Shown: positions 40,994 through 49,177 of the stretch, piece after piece
Layout: each line of letters opens with the position of its first letter
Position numbering within the stretch: the stretch's first letter is position 1
Assembly (NCBI GenBank): GCA_016712745.1
Contig: JADJQN010000001.1
Coordinates: 124,001 to 188,000 of the forward strand
Reading direction: 5' to 3'
Origin: Sandaracinaceae bacterium
GTDB taxonomy: Bacteria; Myxococcota_A; Polyangia; Polyangiales; JADJQN01
Length of the DNA: 64,000 bases
Position numbers and translations under genes: made by a program
The notes under the pieces: generated by a model
Database searches by the model: none
Told to the model about the DNA's origin: nothing
The model's input: only the letters and a program-made list of their open reading frames with translations

Positions 40994-41905
40994 GTGATTG
41001 CGTTCGAGAGTGTTCGCGGGCGTCGCATCATTGGGCGACTTTCTCATGGTGAAGATGTGTTTGCCGCGCTCGCGGCCGTGGCTCGCGAGCAGCACATCAC
41101 CACCGGTTGGATCAGCGCGACCGGCGCTTTGTTGTCCGCAGAATTCCAAAGCTTCGACGCGTCAACGCGTGGCTACGTCAACTCGCGGCCGATCGAAGCG
41201 TGCGACGTTTTGCATCTGAACGGCAGCATTACGCCGGAGAACGGGATACCGTCGTTCTCGCTGCATGCGGTGGTGTCACGCAAAGAGAATGGCGCGTTCG
41301 TTGTTCAGGGCGGAAAACTCCGCGCCGCTGTGTCGCTCGCGTGCGAGTTCATCATCGAGTGCGTCGATGATCTTGAGATCGAGCGCGACTGGGATGGTGA
41401 GTCGGGGATGTCGCTCTGGCGCGCCGCTGCAAACCGCCGGTCGGCCGTTCCGCCGTCGCGCGAAGCGTGGGCCGCTCGCAACGCCCCGAAGGCTGACGCC
41501 GAGGACGACGACGCTCCCATGAACTGGGGGACGGCCACGGCCGCCGCAGAGCGAATGGTTACAGCCGAGAAGGTCGTGCTGTCTCCGCGTGCGGCGCGGC
41601 GTGACGCGCTTACGACCTCCAACGAGCCTGCGTTTGTTCCTCAGCCCTTGCCTGAAAAGAGGCGCGCTGCGCCTCCCCCGGTCGAAGATGCCTCGGAGCC
41701 CGAGCCCGTTCCAGTCGCCGGTGACTACATCTCGCACAAGCAGTTCGGTCTTTGCCGCGTGGACGGCGAAGACGATGAAGGGGGCGTTGTCATTCGTCTA
41801 CCGAGCGGGATTCGCAAGAGTATCCGGCTCGATGTGATGCGAGTCATGCCGATGCAGATGGATGGCGACCGACGCGTATTCCCCGTCGAGCCGCGTCGAC
41901 GCTGA
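40994..41905 (+). CDS. PPC/DUF296-domain protein with KOW-like C-terminal domain
   Basis: 303 aa from the GTG at 40994; AGGAG seven bases upstream. The N-terminal PPC domain (about 10-125) reads RLSHGEDVFAALAAVAREQ, TTGWISATGALLSAEFQSFD, CDVLHLNGSITPENG and SFSLHAVVSRK. In typical prokaryotic members the HxH...GGH residues bind zinc; here they are SLH and GGK, so the site looks incomplete. A linker rich in Pro, Ala and Glu leads to a small beta domain (about 245-290, DYISHKQFGLCRVDGEDDEG) like the CarD/KOW-type modules. DNA or RNA polymerase contact is possible. Convergent with the ABC permease gene; the stops are four bases apart. Confidence 0.8.
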   Translation: MIAFESVRGRRIIGRLSHGEDVFAALAAVAREQHITTGWISATGALLSAEFQSFDASTRGYVNSRPIEACDVLHLNGSITPENGIPSFSLHAVVSRKENGAFVVQGGKLRAAVSLACEFIIECVDDLEIERDWDGESGMSLWRAAANRRSAVPPSREAWAARNAPKADAEDDDAPMNWGTATAAAERMVTAEKVVLSPRAARRDALTTSNEPAFVPQPLPEKRRAAPPPVEDASEPEPVPVAGDYISHKQFGLCRVDGEDDEGGVVIRLPSGIRKSIRLDVMRVMPMQMDGDRRVFPVEPRRR

Positions 41906-41909
41906 CTGC

Positions 41910-42848
41910 CTATCCATCCGTACGCACGCGCGGATCCAGCGCCGCGACGCCAATATCGGCAAAGAGATTTCCGATCACGACGCCGAGCGACGATAGAAGC
42001 ACGACACCCATCACAACCGGATCGTCGCGTGAAGTAATGGACTCGACCGCGAGTCGGCCAAGCCCGGGCCACGCGTAAATCGCTTCCGAAATAATCGCGC
42101 CGGAGACAATGATCGGCAAGCTCAACCCTACCAATGTTACTACCGGCAGAAGTGCATTGCGCACCGCGTGCACGACGACTGTCCTGAACTCGCTCAAGCC
42201 TTTCGCGCGCGCCGTCCGGATGTAGTCACTGCGCAGCGTCTCGAGCATCTCGGCACGCATCACGCGCGCGTATGTCGCTATGCCGGTAATGGCGAGCGTG
42301 AATGCGGGGAGGAGCGCGTGCCGCAGATGATCCATCGCGTCAACACCATAGCCGCCGACCGGAAACCACCCGAAGCGAAACGCGAGGATGTTGAGGAAGA
42401 GTAGGCCTGTTACAAATGTCGGCGCACTGATGCCTAGGATCGCCACACCCATAACGCCCGTGTCCACGAGCGTATTGCGCCGAACTGCCGCGATTACGCC
42501 CAGCAATAACCCAAGTACTACTTCGATCACGATGGCCATCGCACCGAGCAGCGCGGTTCGTGGCAGACGAGTTTCCAAAACGTCGGTGACGCTGCGTCGC
42601 GACTCCTGATGCGAGACCCCCATATCGCCGTGAACAAGTCCGCCCATATATTCCAAGTAACGAGTGCCGAGGGGCCGGTCTGTGCCGTGCTGATGTCGCC
42701 AGTTCTGTAGCTGCGCCGCGCTTGCTCGAGGTCCAAGTTGTGCGACTGCGGGATCGCCCAGCGCATTCAGCAGAAGAAAGACGCTCGTCTGAATCACGAA
42801 GAGAACCGGAATGGCCCACAGACTGCGCCGCCCGATGACAGTCAGCAT
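41910..42848 (-). CDS. Peptide-type ABC importer permease (DppB/OppB family)
   Basis: 312 aa from the ATG at 42848 (MLTVIGRRSLWAIPVLFVIQT), with GGAGG six bases upstream; the longer frame overlaps the binding-protein gene. Six membrane helices and the permease signature EFRTVVVHAVRNALLPVVTLVG (EAA loop). N-terminal PxxxxxxxVFLLLNALGDP is typical of DppB. It is the last gene of a minus-strand operon hydrolase-permease-binding protein-permease. No ATP-binding subunits are encoded here, so they must come from another locus. Confidence 0.94.
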   Translation of the reverse strand: MLTVIGRRSLWAIPVLFVIQTSVFLLLNALGDPAVAQLGPRASAAQLQNWRHQHGTDRPLGTRYLEYMGGLVHGDMGVSHQESRRSVTDVLETRLPRTALLGAMAIVIEVVLGLLLGVIAAVRRNTLVDTGVMGVAILGISAPTFVTGLLFLNILAFRFGWFPVGGYGVDAMDHLRHALLPAFTLAITGIATYARVMRAEMLETLRSDYIRTARAKGLSEFRTVVVHAVRNALLPVVTLVGLSLPIIVSGAIISEAIYAWPGLGRLAVESITSRDDPVVMGVVLLSSLGVVIGNLFADIGVAALDPRVRTDG

Positions 42849-44551
42849 CACAGACCTCCAAAGGGCATGAGTGCTGCGAGATTCCGCCAAGGATTCTGCG
42901 CCGCTCGCATCGCGACTCGTTGACGCGGCAAATCGAGCCACACGTCGCGGTAGAACTCGCTCCACAGTCCATGGATACGGTAGTTGCGAACATAGGGTTG
43001 GTAGGCTTCAATTCGAATGCTTGTGAAAAGGAAGGCCCACGGCGCGTCGCGCGTTACAATTTCGTTCGCTTGCTCATAAAGGTTGCGCCGCAACACGCTG
43101 TCGCGCTCGGTTCGTGCGCGGTCAAGCAGGGCGTCGACGGACGCGTTGCGATAGAACGCTCGATTCTCCGCATCCGCAGGGCGCGCGTTGCGTGAGTGGA
43201 ATAGGATGTCGAGGAACGTCGCTGCACTCGGAAAATCCTGGTTCCAGCCGGCGAGCGACATCTGAGCCGTGTGTGCTCGAGCGGTCTGTTGAAGATAGAT
43301 CGAAAAGGAAACCTGCTTGATCTCGAGCTTGATGCCGATGGCGCGAAGGTCTGCCTGGGCGAGCTCGGCGTAGAGTGTTCCGGTCGCGCCTTCGGAAATC
43401 CACATTGTAACCGGCGCCTCGATGCCGTTCGGATAACCCGCGAGTGCGAGCTCCTCGCGTGCGCGGGCACGGTTGAAACTTTGCACGCTCGAAAGTGTCG
43501 TGGAGTAGCCCGGAATTTCGGGCGGGAGGGCTTGCCCAATGGGCCTGAGTGCGTAGTTGCGGGCACGACTCCAACGTTCGCGATCCATAGCGAATGCGAC
43601 CGCGCGCCGAACATGCACGTTGTTGAACGGCGCCATCTCGCAGTTCATCGCGAGGCCCCAAATATCGCCTCCGCTACCTTCGACGCGGTAAGGGGCCCAC
43701 TGCGTCGAGCGCCGCAGAAACAAACGATCTGCGGGCGTGAACCGGTGCGCGTGATCGAGGTCGCCATTTCGAAAGCGCAGGAACGCAGACTCGCGCTGCA
43801 GATTGACCTCGTACAAGACCCGGTCGGCGCGTGGCGTGCTCGCTTCGAAATAGCGCGGATTGCGTTTGAAGATGAGCCGAACGCCCGGCTCCCATTCTTC
43901 GAGCGTGTAAGCCCCCGCACCAACAGGATTTCGCGCGACGTCCGTGGGGTGCGCCGCGTAATTCTCGCGGGGCACAGGATAGGTAAAAGGCATGGCCATC
44001 GCGTTCAGAAATGTCTGGTCGGCGGCCGTAAGCTCGAACTCAATCGTGTAACGGTCGAGCACGCGAATGCCCGAAACATGCGGCGAGTGACCCTCAGCGA
44101 ACTCTGACAAACCCACGAGCAAGGAGAAGAATCCGACACCCGGTGAGCTCGTGCTTGGCGCAAGCATGTGCTCCATGCTCCACCGAACATCTTCCGCGAC
44201 CAGCTCGCGTCCATTGCTGAAGCGAACACCGCGCTTGAGATGAAACGTGAACGTCTTGCCGTCTTCGGAGATGGTCGGAAGCGCACTCGCAATGCGAGGA
44301 ATCAAGTTCAACTCATAGTCATAGTCGAGTAGCCCATCAAAGAGCAGTTTGATGGCGATCTGCGACACCTCATCGTATGAGGTTGCTGGATCGAGTCCGC
44401 GCACATCCGCTTCGTGGTGAACCACCAAGGTGCCACCCGCGCGGGCGTGCGCGTTGCCGTCTCCTCGATAGCGCGGCCCACGCGGAGGCTCCTTGCATCC
44501 GAGTAGCAGCACAGCCCAGCAGAGCGCGCTAGCTCTTAGGATCGAGCGCAT
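42848..44551 (-). CDS. Peptide-type ABC importer solute-binding lipoprotein (family 5)
   Basis: 567 aa from the ATG at 44551. Lipoprotein signal MRSILRASALCWAVLLLGC. SBP_bac_5 fold with the family pattern GGTLVVHHEADVRGLDPATSY, FHLKRGVRFSNGREL and AEDVRWSMEHML. It captures oligopeptides, nickel chelates or similar solutes in the periplasm. Its ATG lies within the end of the upstream permease gene (23-base overlap), and its stop shares a base with the start of the second permease (TGATG). Confidence 0.94.
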   Translation of the reverse strand: MRSILRASALCWAVLLLGCKEPPRGPRYRGDGNAHARAGGTLVVHHEADVRGLDPATSYDEVSQIAIKLLFDGLLDYDYELNLIPRIASALPTISEDGKTFTFHLKRGVRFSNGRELVAEDVRWSMEHMLAPSTSSPGVGFFSLLVGLSEFAEGHSPHVSGIRVLDRYTIEFELTAADQTFLNAMAMPFTYPVPRENYAAHPTDVARNPVGAGAYTLEEWEPGVRLIFKRNPRYFEASTPRADRVLYEVNLQRESAFLRFRNGDLDHAHRFTPADRLFLRRSTQWAPYRVEGSGGDIWGLAMNCEMAPFNNVHVRRAVAFAMDRERWSRARNYALRPIGQALPPEIPGYSTTLSSVQSFNRARAREELALAGYPNGIEAPVTMWISEGATGTLYAELAQADLRAIGIKLEIKQVSFSIYLQQTARAHTAQMSLAGWNQDFPSAATFLDILFHSRNARPADAENRAFYRNASVDALLDRARTERDSVLRRNLYEQANEIVTRDAPWAFLFTSIRIEAYQPYVRNYRIHGLWSEFYRDVWLDLPRQRVAMRAAQNPWRNLAALMPFGGL

Positions 44552-45377
44552 CGCGCAGCCCTTCGCCAAGCAAGTTGAAGCCGAAAACTGCTGCGACAAT
44601 CAGAGCGCCAGGGAGCAGCACCAAGCGCGGTGCGTTTGAAATGAAACCTACTCCATCGTGCAACATCGTTCCCCAGCTGGACGTCGGGGGACGCACGCCA
44701 AGGCCAAGGAACGACATCGCCGATTCAACGATGATGATCTGCGCGACGAGAGTGCTTCCCAAAATGATGGCCGGTTGGATCACGTTCGGCAGAACGTGGC
44801 GAACGACAATTCTCGACCGAGACATTCCGAGCGCGCGAGCTGCCTGCACGAATTCGAGCTCACGCACTTGCATCGTCTTGGCGCGCGTGACGCGGGCCAG
44901 CGTGGTCCAAGAAAGGAGCCCGAGCAACACGTACAAGACGGCGAGGGATGGACTATCGAACACCTGATTGATCACGATAACGATGAGCAAGAACGGCATC
45001 GACAGCAGCACATCGACAAGCCGCATCGTGGCCGTGTCAAACACACCGCCGAAGAACCCGGTGGCCACTCCGATAGCGAGCCCCACAAAAACCGCCAGCG
45101 CTGTTGCGCCGAATGCGACCTGCATAGAGACGCGACCACCGTGCAAGAGCCGCGACAGCTCGTCGCGCCCTAGCTGATCCGCGCCCATCCTGAACTGGGC
45201 GTTTGCGGCAACCGGCAGCCCAGTCGTGGCATCCAGCCCCTCCGAATATTGCAGGTCAGGATCTTTCGGCGCCGCCAGCGGACCTAGAAATGCCGTGAGC
45301 GTGACAAAGAGAACCAGGAGCGCACCGACGATGGCGCCTTTGTTTTTTCGAAAACGACGCCACGCGCGGGGGTCCAT
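44529..45377 (-). CDS. Peptide-type ABC importer permease (DppC/OppC family)
   Basis: 282 aa. N-terminal WRRFRKNKGAIVGALLVLFV and the motif LGRDELSRLLHGGRVSMQVAF are typical of DppC; the EAA loop reads VRHVLPNVIQPAIILGSTL. Six helices. It partners the DppB-like permease encoded downstream. The gene begins six bases after the stop of the alpha/beta hydrolase and overlaps the binding-protein start by 23 bases, so all four genes form one operon. The C-terminus FGFNLLGEGLRDALDPK is canonical. Confidence 0.95.
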   Translation of the reverse strand: MDPRAWRRFRKNKGAIVGALLVLFVTLTAFLGPLAAPKDPDLQYSEGLDATTGLPVAANAQFRMGADQLGRDELSRLLHGGRVSMQVAFGATALAVFVGLAIGVATGFFGGVFDTATMRLVDVLLSMPFLLIVIVINQVFDSPSLAVLYVLLGLLSWTTLARVTRAKTMQVRELEFVQAARALGMSRSRIVVRHVLPNVIQPAIILGSTLVAQIIIVESAMSFLGLGVRPPTSSWGTMLHDGVGFISNAPRLVLLPGALIVAAVFGFNLLGEGLRDALDPKS

Positions 45378-45383
45378 TCGGTG

Positions 45384-46211
45384 TTAGCCCTGAAAGTGTT
45401 CGAGCATCATCGCTGCGACTTCTGCGGGGTGTTCTTCGTTCGGCGCATGACAACTCTTCTCGATCACGCGCAAACGCGCGCCGGGAATTTCCCGCGCCAG
45501 ACGCTGGCCTAGCCCCATCGGGATAATGCGGTCGTCGTCGCCCCAGATGACGAGTGTGTTCTTTTTGATGCGCGCGATTTTCGGCCCGAGCGATGCCAGA
45601 TCCTGCGTAATCTGCAATGCCGCGTAAGCAGCTTCGCGTGCATCGGGCGGATTGAAGTCGTCGTAGTATTCGTCGACGACTTTCATATCTATGCCCGCGT
45701 GACCGCTCCACACGTCGTTCTTGAAGTAGTCGTGGAAGAGTGAGCGTCCGTAAATCTTCTTAAAGAGCAGGGGCCCGAACACAGGCAAAAAGGGCAGCTT
45801 CGCCTTGAGCGAGAGCTCAAACGGGTAGCACATGGAGTCGACGACGCAGAGCTTGTTGATGAGCTCTGGCCGATCGGCGGCAAGCGTAAGCGCGATACCG
45901 CCGCCCATCGAATGCCCGGCGAGATTCGCTTTCGTTAGGTCCAGCGCGCTCATCAAATCGGCTAGCGTCTCCGCAAAGCCTTCCCGCGTGTACGAGAACG
46001 CAGTCGGTTCTCGTTTTTCGCTCGCGCCGAAACCGGGCAGGTCAGGAATAATGCACCGGAAGTGCGGCGCGAGGTAAGGCACCACAGGCATCCACTCGCG
46101 GTGATTCACGAGGAATCCGTGCACCAGCACGAGAGCAGGGCCTGTGCCGACCTCTTTGTAGTGCACGCGCAAACCGCGTAACAGCACATCGTTTGACTTG
46201 AGCTCGGTCAT
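45384..46211 (-). CDS. Alpha/beta hydrolase
   Basis: 275 aa from the ATG at 46211 (MTELKSNDV); another ATG at 46229 adds six residues. Oxyanion motif VLVHGFLVNHREW, nucleophile in LAGHSMGGG (Ser), acid in VIWGDDDRIIP (Asp) and catalytic His in KSCHAPNEEHP, so the triad is complete. Cytoplasmic; a C-C bond hydrolase, esterase or haloperoxidase-like enzyme cannot be told apart. It leads the ABC importer operon with a six-base gap, so it may process the imported substrate. Confidence 0.92.
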   Translation of the reverse strand: MTELKSNDVLLRGLRVHYKEVGTGPALVLVHGFLVNHREWMPVVPYLAPHFRCIIPDLPGFGASEKREPTAFSYTREGFAETLADLMSALDLTKANLAGHSMGGGIALTLAADRPELINKLCVVDSMCYPFELSLKAKLPFLPVFGPLLFKKIYGRSLFHDYFKNDVWSGHAGIDMKVVDEYYDDFNPPDAREAAYAALQITQDLASLGPKIARIKKNTLVIWGDDDRIIPMGLGQRLAREIPGARLRVIEKSCHAPNEEHPAEVAAMMLEHFQG

Positions 46212-46261
46212 CGCTGTGTCCTTCGTCATTGCCGGCGCGCCCTAGACTACACGGGCCCGCT

Positions 46262-46579
46262 TCATCGCGGAGCCTGCTTTTGTGCGGGTGAGCGGGACGG
46301 CGCGTCGAATGGTGTGCCGGAGCCCTTTGAACAAACCAGCACCCCGTGCTGAGTAACGCCGGAGCACGACCAGCCCGCGGGGCACTGGTCTCCGCGGAGA
46401 CAGCTGCGCGTGCACACCGATGCCTGTCCGTGCACACCCGCGACGCACATTCCCGCTGCGCAGTCGGGGTCGCGTTGGCAGGGGCCGTCAAATGCCATGT
46501 GGCCGCGCGCTGATTTGCAGGCCGGCGACGACGCCGCTGCGCAGAGTAGGGCGAAAGCGAGCACGAGGCGGGGGCACAT
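46262..46579 (-). CDS. Small cysteine-rich secreted lipoprotein
   Basis: 105 aa. Signal peptide MCPRLVLAFALLCAAASSPAC with a likely lipid Cys at residue 21. The mature part has eight more Cys in pairs (PCQRDPDCAAGMC, SVCTRSCLRGDQCPAGWSC, VCSKG), a pattern of small disulfide-rich domains often seen in myxobacterial surface lipoproteins. It ends in a Pro/Ser/Ala-rich tail. No enzymatic motif. It lies 50 bases downstream of, and on the same strand as, the hydrolase operon, but oriented toward it; it may be part of the same transcript. Confidence 0.75.
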   Translation of the reverse strand: MCPRLVLAFALLCAAASSPACKSARGHMAFDGPCQRDPDCAAGMCVAGVHGQASVCTRSCLRGDQCPAGWSCSGVTQHGVLVCSKGSGTPFDAPSRSPAQKQAPR

Positions 46580-46739
46580 TCGGGAAGGCTGTCGGCAGCC
46601 GAATCGAAAAGCAACGGATTTTCAATGCCTTCAACGGTGCGCGCAGCACGCGCGCGCGTCATGGCAGATCGGTACTCACGCGCAGAGATCGAGATCGTGC
46701 GCGACGGTCGGCACTACTCACCCGCCTAAACGACTGGAT

Positions 46740-46755
46740 AAATCATCAATGATTT
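46740..46755. promoter_or_regulatory. Inverted repeat, possible operator
   Basis: Perfect 7-bp inverted repeat AAATCAT-CA-ATGATTT, 54 bases before the -35 element of the MerR-like gene. Its symmetry suits a dimeric DNA-binding protein, possibly the regulator encoded downstream. Prediction only. Confidence 0.4.
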
Positions 46756-46808
46756 CCGCAGAGGTGTACGAAATGCGCACAATTTTTTCACTGCACTGGC
46801 GTATTTTT

Positions 46809-46838
46809 TTGACAGCGATCCATTGAGTAGAATACATT
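46809..46838 (+). promoter_or_regulatory. Candidate sigma-70-type promoter for the MerR-like gene
   Basis: A consensus -35 box TTGACA (46809-46814), 18-base spacer and TACATT (46833-46838). It gives a leader of about 65 bases to the GTG at 46910. The -35 box is preceded by a run of seven T. MerR-family targets often have long spacers, but here it is only one base over the optimum. Confidence 0.6.
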
Positions 46839-46909
46839 CATGCGTACAAGGCAGAGCGATTCGCTGGGCACGATTCATCCCACGAACGCTCTGAAACGGG
46901 AGACTCGAC

Positions 46910-47425
46910 GTGGACGGCTGGACCGACCAAAAACTGCAGGCCATCGAGAAGGCCTTCCCGGAAGGGATGAGCGTTCAGCAGATCGTCGAGACCTTTACGG
47001 GCGAAGGCGAGCGTCTCACGGAAGCTACATTCCGCAAGTACGTGCAGCTGGGGCTTCTGCCGCGCAGTGTGCGCGTGGGCCGCAAGGGCAAGCATCAGGG
47101 GTCGCAGGGGCTATATCCCGCGACTGTCGTTCGCCAGATCGATCACTTGCGCCGTTTGATGGGGCAGGGCTTCACGATTGAAGAGATTCAGCGGCAGTTC
47201 CTCTCCGTACGCAGCGATGTCGAAGCGCTCGCGCGTCAGCTGGAGAAGGTCTTTGCGGCGGTTGAGAAAGCGCAAAAGGAGCGCGCGCGCGAGCATGGGG
47301 AAGATCCTCTCGCAACGCGGGCGCTCGTTGAGGCGCGGGAGACGTCGGCTGCGTTGGTGACGAAGCTCGAGTCAATCGAGCGCCGTCTTTCTATGCGGGC
47401 GCGCATGGCACGGGCAGCAGTTTAG
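46910..47425 (+). CDS. MerR-like HTH transcriptional regulator
   Basis: 171 aa from the GTG at 46910, with CGGGAG seven bases upstream. N-terminal winged-helix: SVQQIVETFTGEGERLTEATFRKYVQLGLLPRS, then a wing (VGRKGKHQGSQGLYP) and the helix VVRQIDHLRRLMGQGFTIEEIQRQF. These follow the MerR_1 order HTH-wing-second helix pair. A long coiled coil (about 95-165) replaces an effector-binding domain, so it probably acts as a dimer without a ligand pocket. It lies 98 bases before the sigma-4-like gene, in the same direction. Confidence 0.88.
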   Translation: MDGWTDQKLQAIEKAFPEGMSVQQIVETFTGEGERLTEATFRKYVQLGLLPRSVRVGRKGKHQGSQGLYPATVVRQIDHLRRLMGQGFTIEEIQRQFLSVRSDVEALARQLEKVFAAVEKAQKERAREHGEDPLATRALVEARETSAALVTKLESIERRLSMRARMARAAV

Positions 47426-47523
47426 CGGCGAATGGGGATGGGCTGGGTCGTCGGGCGAACGAAGGAAGTACCTCAAACGGGCGCGATCTTTGTGAGCGAA
47501 CAAAGATCGAGGAGGACAGGGAG

Positions 47524-48117
<594 letters not shown>

Positions 48118-48453
48118 TCAGTCTTTGTCGGTGGGTGGCGGCGGAACTTCGCTCTTCCGTTTGCTATCCACCGATTCCACAATTGTGCGCGTGAGCTTGG
48201 CAAGCTCGGTCGCCAGTTGCTTGGCAAGAGGTTCCGCGGTTGCGCCTATTTTCTGTACGACTCGTTCCGCCTCAGCGGTCGCCTGACGAAGGGTCGTATC
48301 CTTCGTGGCCCGCTCGAAAAGAATCGAGGCTGCGCTTCGGAAGTGATCGATTGCTTCGAAGAGCTCATCTTTGGCTCGCCGGACGTCGCTCGTGTCAGGA
48401 GCTTCGCTTTGGCGGGCGCTGGGGCGTTCGGAATCTCGGTGGTCGGTGCTCAT
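48118..48453 (-). CDS. Small helical protein, unknown function
   Basis: 111 aa from the ATG at 48453. Almost entirely charged amphipathic helix (AKDELFEAIDHFRSAASILFERATKD; ATAEAERVVQKIGATAEPLAKQLATEL), ending in SEVPPPPTDKD. Phasin-like or apolipoprotein-like in appearance, no assignable family. The open frame continues upstream to 48885 through the complement of the CCGAGT repeat; that part is spurious. It abuts the sigma-4-like gene tail-to-tail and is divergent from the next lipoprotein across 63 bases. Confidence 0.7.
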   Translation of the reverse strand: MSTDHRDSERPSARQSEAPDTSDVRRAKDELFEAIDHFRSAASILFERATKDTTLRQATAEAERVVQKIGATAEPLAKQLATELAKLTRTIVESVDSKRKSEVPPPPTDKD

Positions 48454-48516
48454 TTCCGCATTGAAGCATGCGCAGACGTCTCGGTAAACGCTGGCGGGCG
48501 TGGCACAATCGGCCGC

Positions 48517-49170
48517 GTGAGAGTTGGACTGGCAATACTTGCGTTGTTGGTGGGCTCGGTGGTCGTGAGCGGTGCTTGCCGCGACGCTGACGTACCGAGT
48601 CCGAATCCGAGTCCGAGTCCGAGTCCGAGTCCGAGTCCGAGTCCGAGTCCGAGTCCGAGTCCGAGTTCCGTTCCGGTCGAGCAGCGCATCGCGCTGGGGT
48701 CGAGCGCGTTCGGAGGGTTGCGGCTTGACGAGCGTGCGACGCTCGCCTCCGTTCGCGCTGCGTTCCTGAATTTCGACGTCCGTACAGAGAGCGAACGGGG
48801 CGAGAGCGATCCTGACGCTCCGATCGAGTTCTTTTGCTTGGGTGATGGTGCAAGGTGCGCGGCAGCGCTTTACCCTGATGCACAAGGCCTCATCTCGCGC
48901 ATCCGAGTTCTAAGTGATCGCGTCGAAGGTCCAGCAGGCATGCGGGTCGGTTCGAGTTATGCGTCTGTCGCGAACAACGTCGAACGATGCCGCGTGCTCA
49001 ACGGGGAAGAGACGGGAATCAAGTGCGACGTGCGCGGTGTAGATAACATCGAAGCTTGGTTTACATTTGACGATTCGCTGGCTTCCTCGATCCGAGACGA
49101 GAATCCCACCGCTTCAATGCGTGCAAGCGCTCGCCTGCAACATCTTTGGTGGTATCGACGCGGAACCTAG
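48517..49170 (+). CDS. Lipoprotein with Pro-Ser repeat linker
   Basis: 217 aa from the GTG at 48517 (VRVGLAILALLVGSVVVSGAC); lipid Cys about residue 21. The signal is followed by an uninterrupted (PS)n linker of 12 dipeptides encoded by the hexamer repeat at 48595-48666. Then comes a globular domain of about 165 residues with two Cys pairs (FFCLGDGARCAA, ERCRVLN, IKCDVRG). The linker probably lifts the domain off the membrane. No family recognised. The longer frame starting at 48217 is a shadow of the gene on the other strand. Confidence 0.75.
   Translation: MRVGLAILALLVGSVVVSGACRDADVPSPNPSPSPSPSPSPSPSPSPSPSSVPVEQRIALGSSAFGGLRLDERATLASVRAAFLNFDVRTESERGESDPDAPIEFFCLGDGARCAAALYPDAQGLISRIRVLSDRVEGPAGMRVGSSYASVANNVERCRVLNGEETGIKCDVRGVDNIEAWFTFDDSLASSIRDENPTASMRASARLQHLWWYRRGT
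48595..48666 (+). repeat. (CCGAGT)12 tandem hexanucleotide repeat
   Basis: Twelve head-to-tail copies of CCGAGT, the second copy being CCGAAT, encoding a Pro-Ser (once Pro-Asn) dipeptide run. A unit of six keeps the frame, so copy-number changes would alter linker length without breaking the protein. Confidence 0.97.
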
Positions 49171-49177
49171 CGTCGGG

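Larger units (their letters stand above)
46580..46909. other. 330-base intergenic control region upstream of the MerR-like gene
   Basis: No convincing gene. The left part is G+C-rich and holds the start region of the minus-strand lipoprotein plus a GGCTG-TCGG-CAGCC hairpin. The right part (46735-46840) is markedly A+T-rich for this genome. It contains an inverted repeat and a sigma-70-like promoter, both annotated separately. Confidence 0.6.

Noticed and set aside
48595..48666. Repeat array considered as CRISPR
   Set aside because: Units of six bases without spacers; it is a coding microsatellite.
48118..48885. 255-aa minus-strand frame with an (RT)n run
   Set aside because: The (RT)n run is only the complement of the CCGAGT repeat; the real protein starts at 48453.
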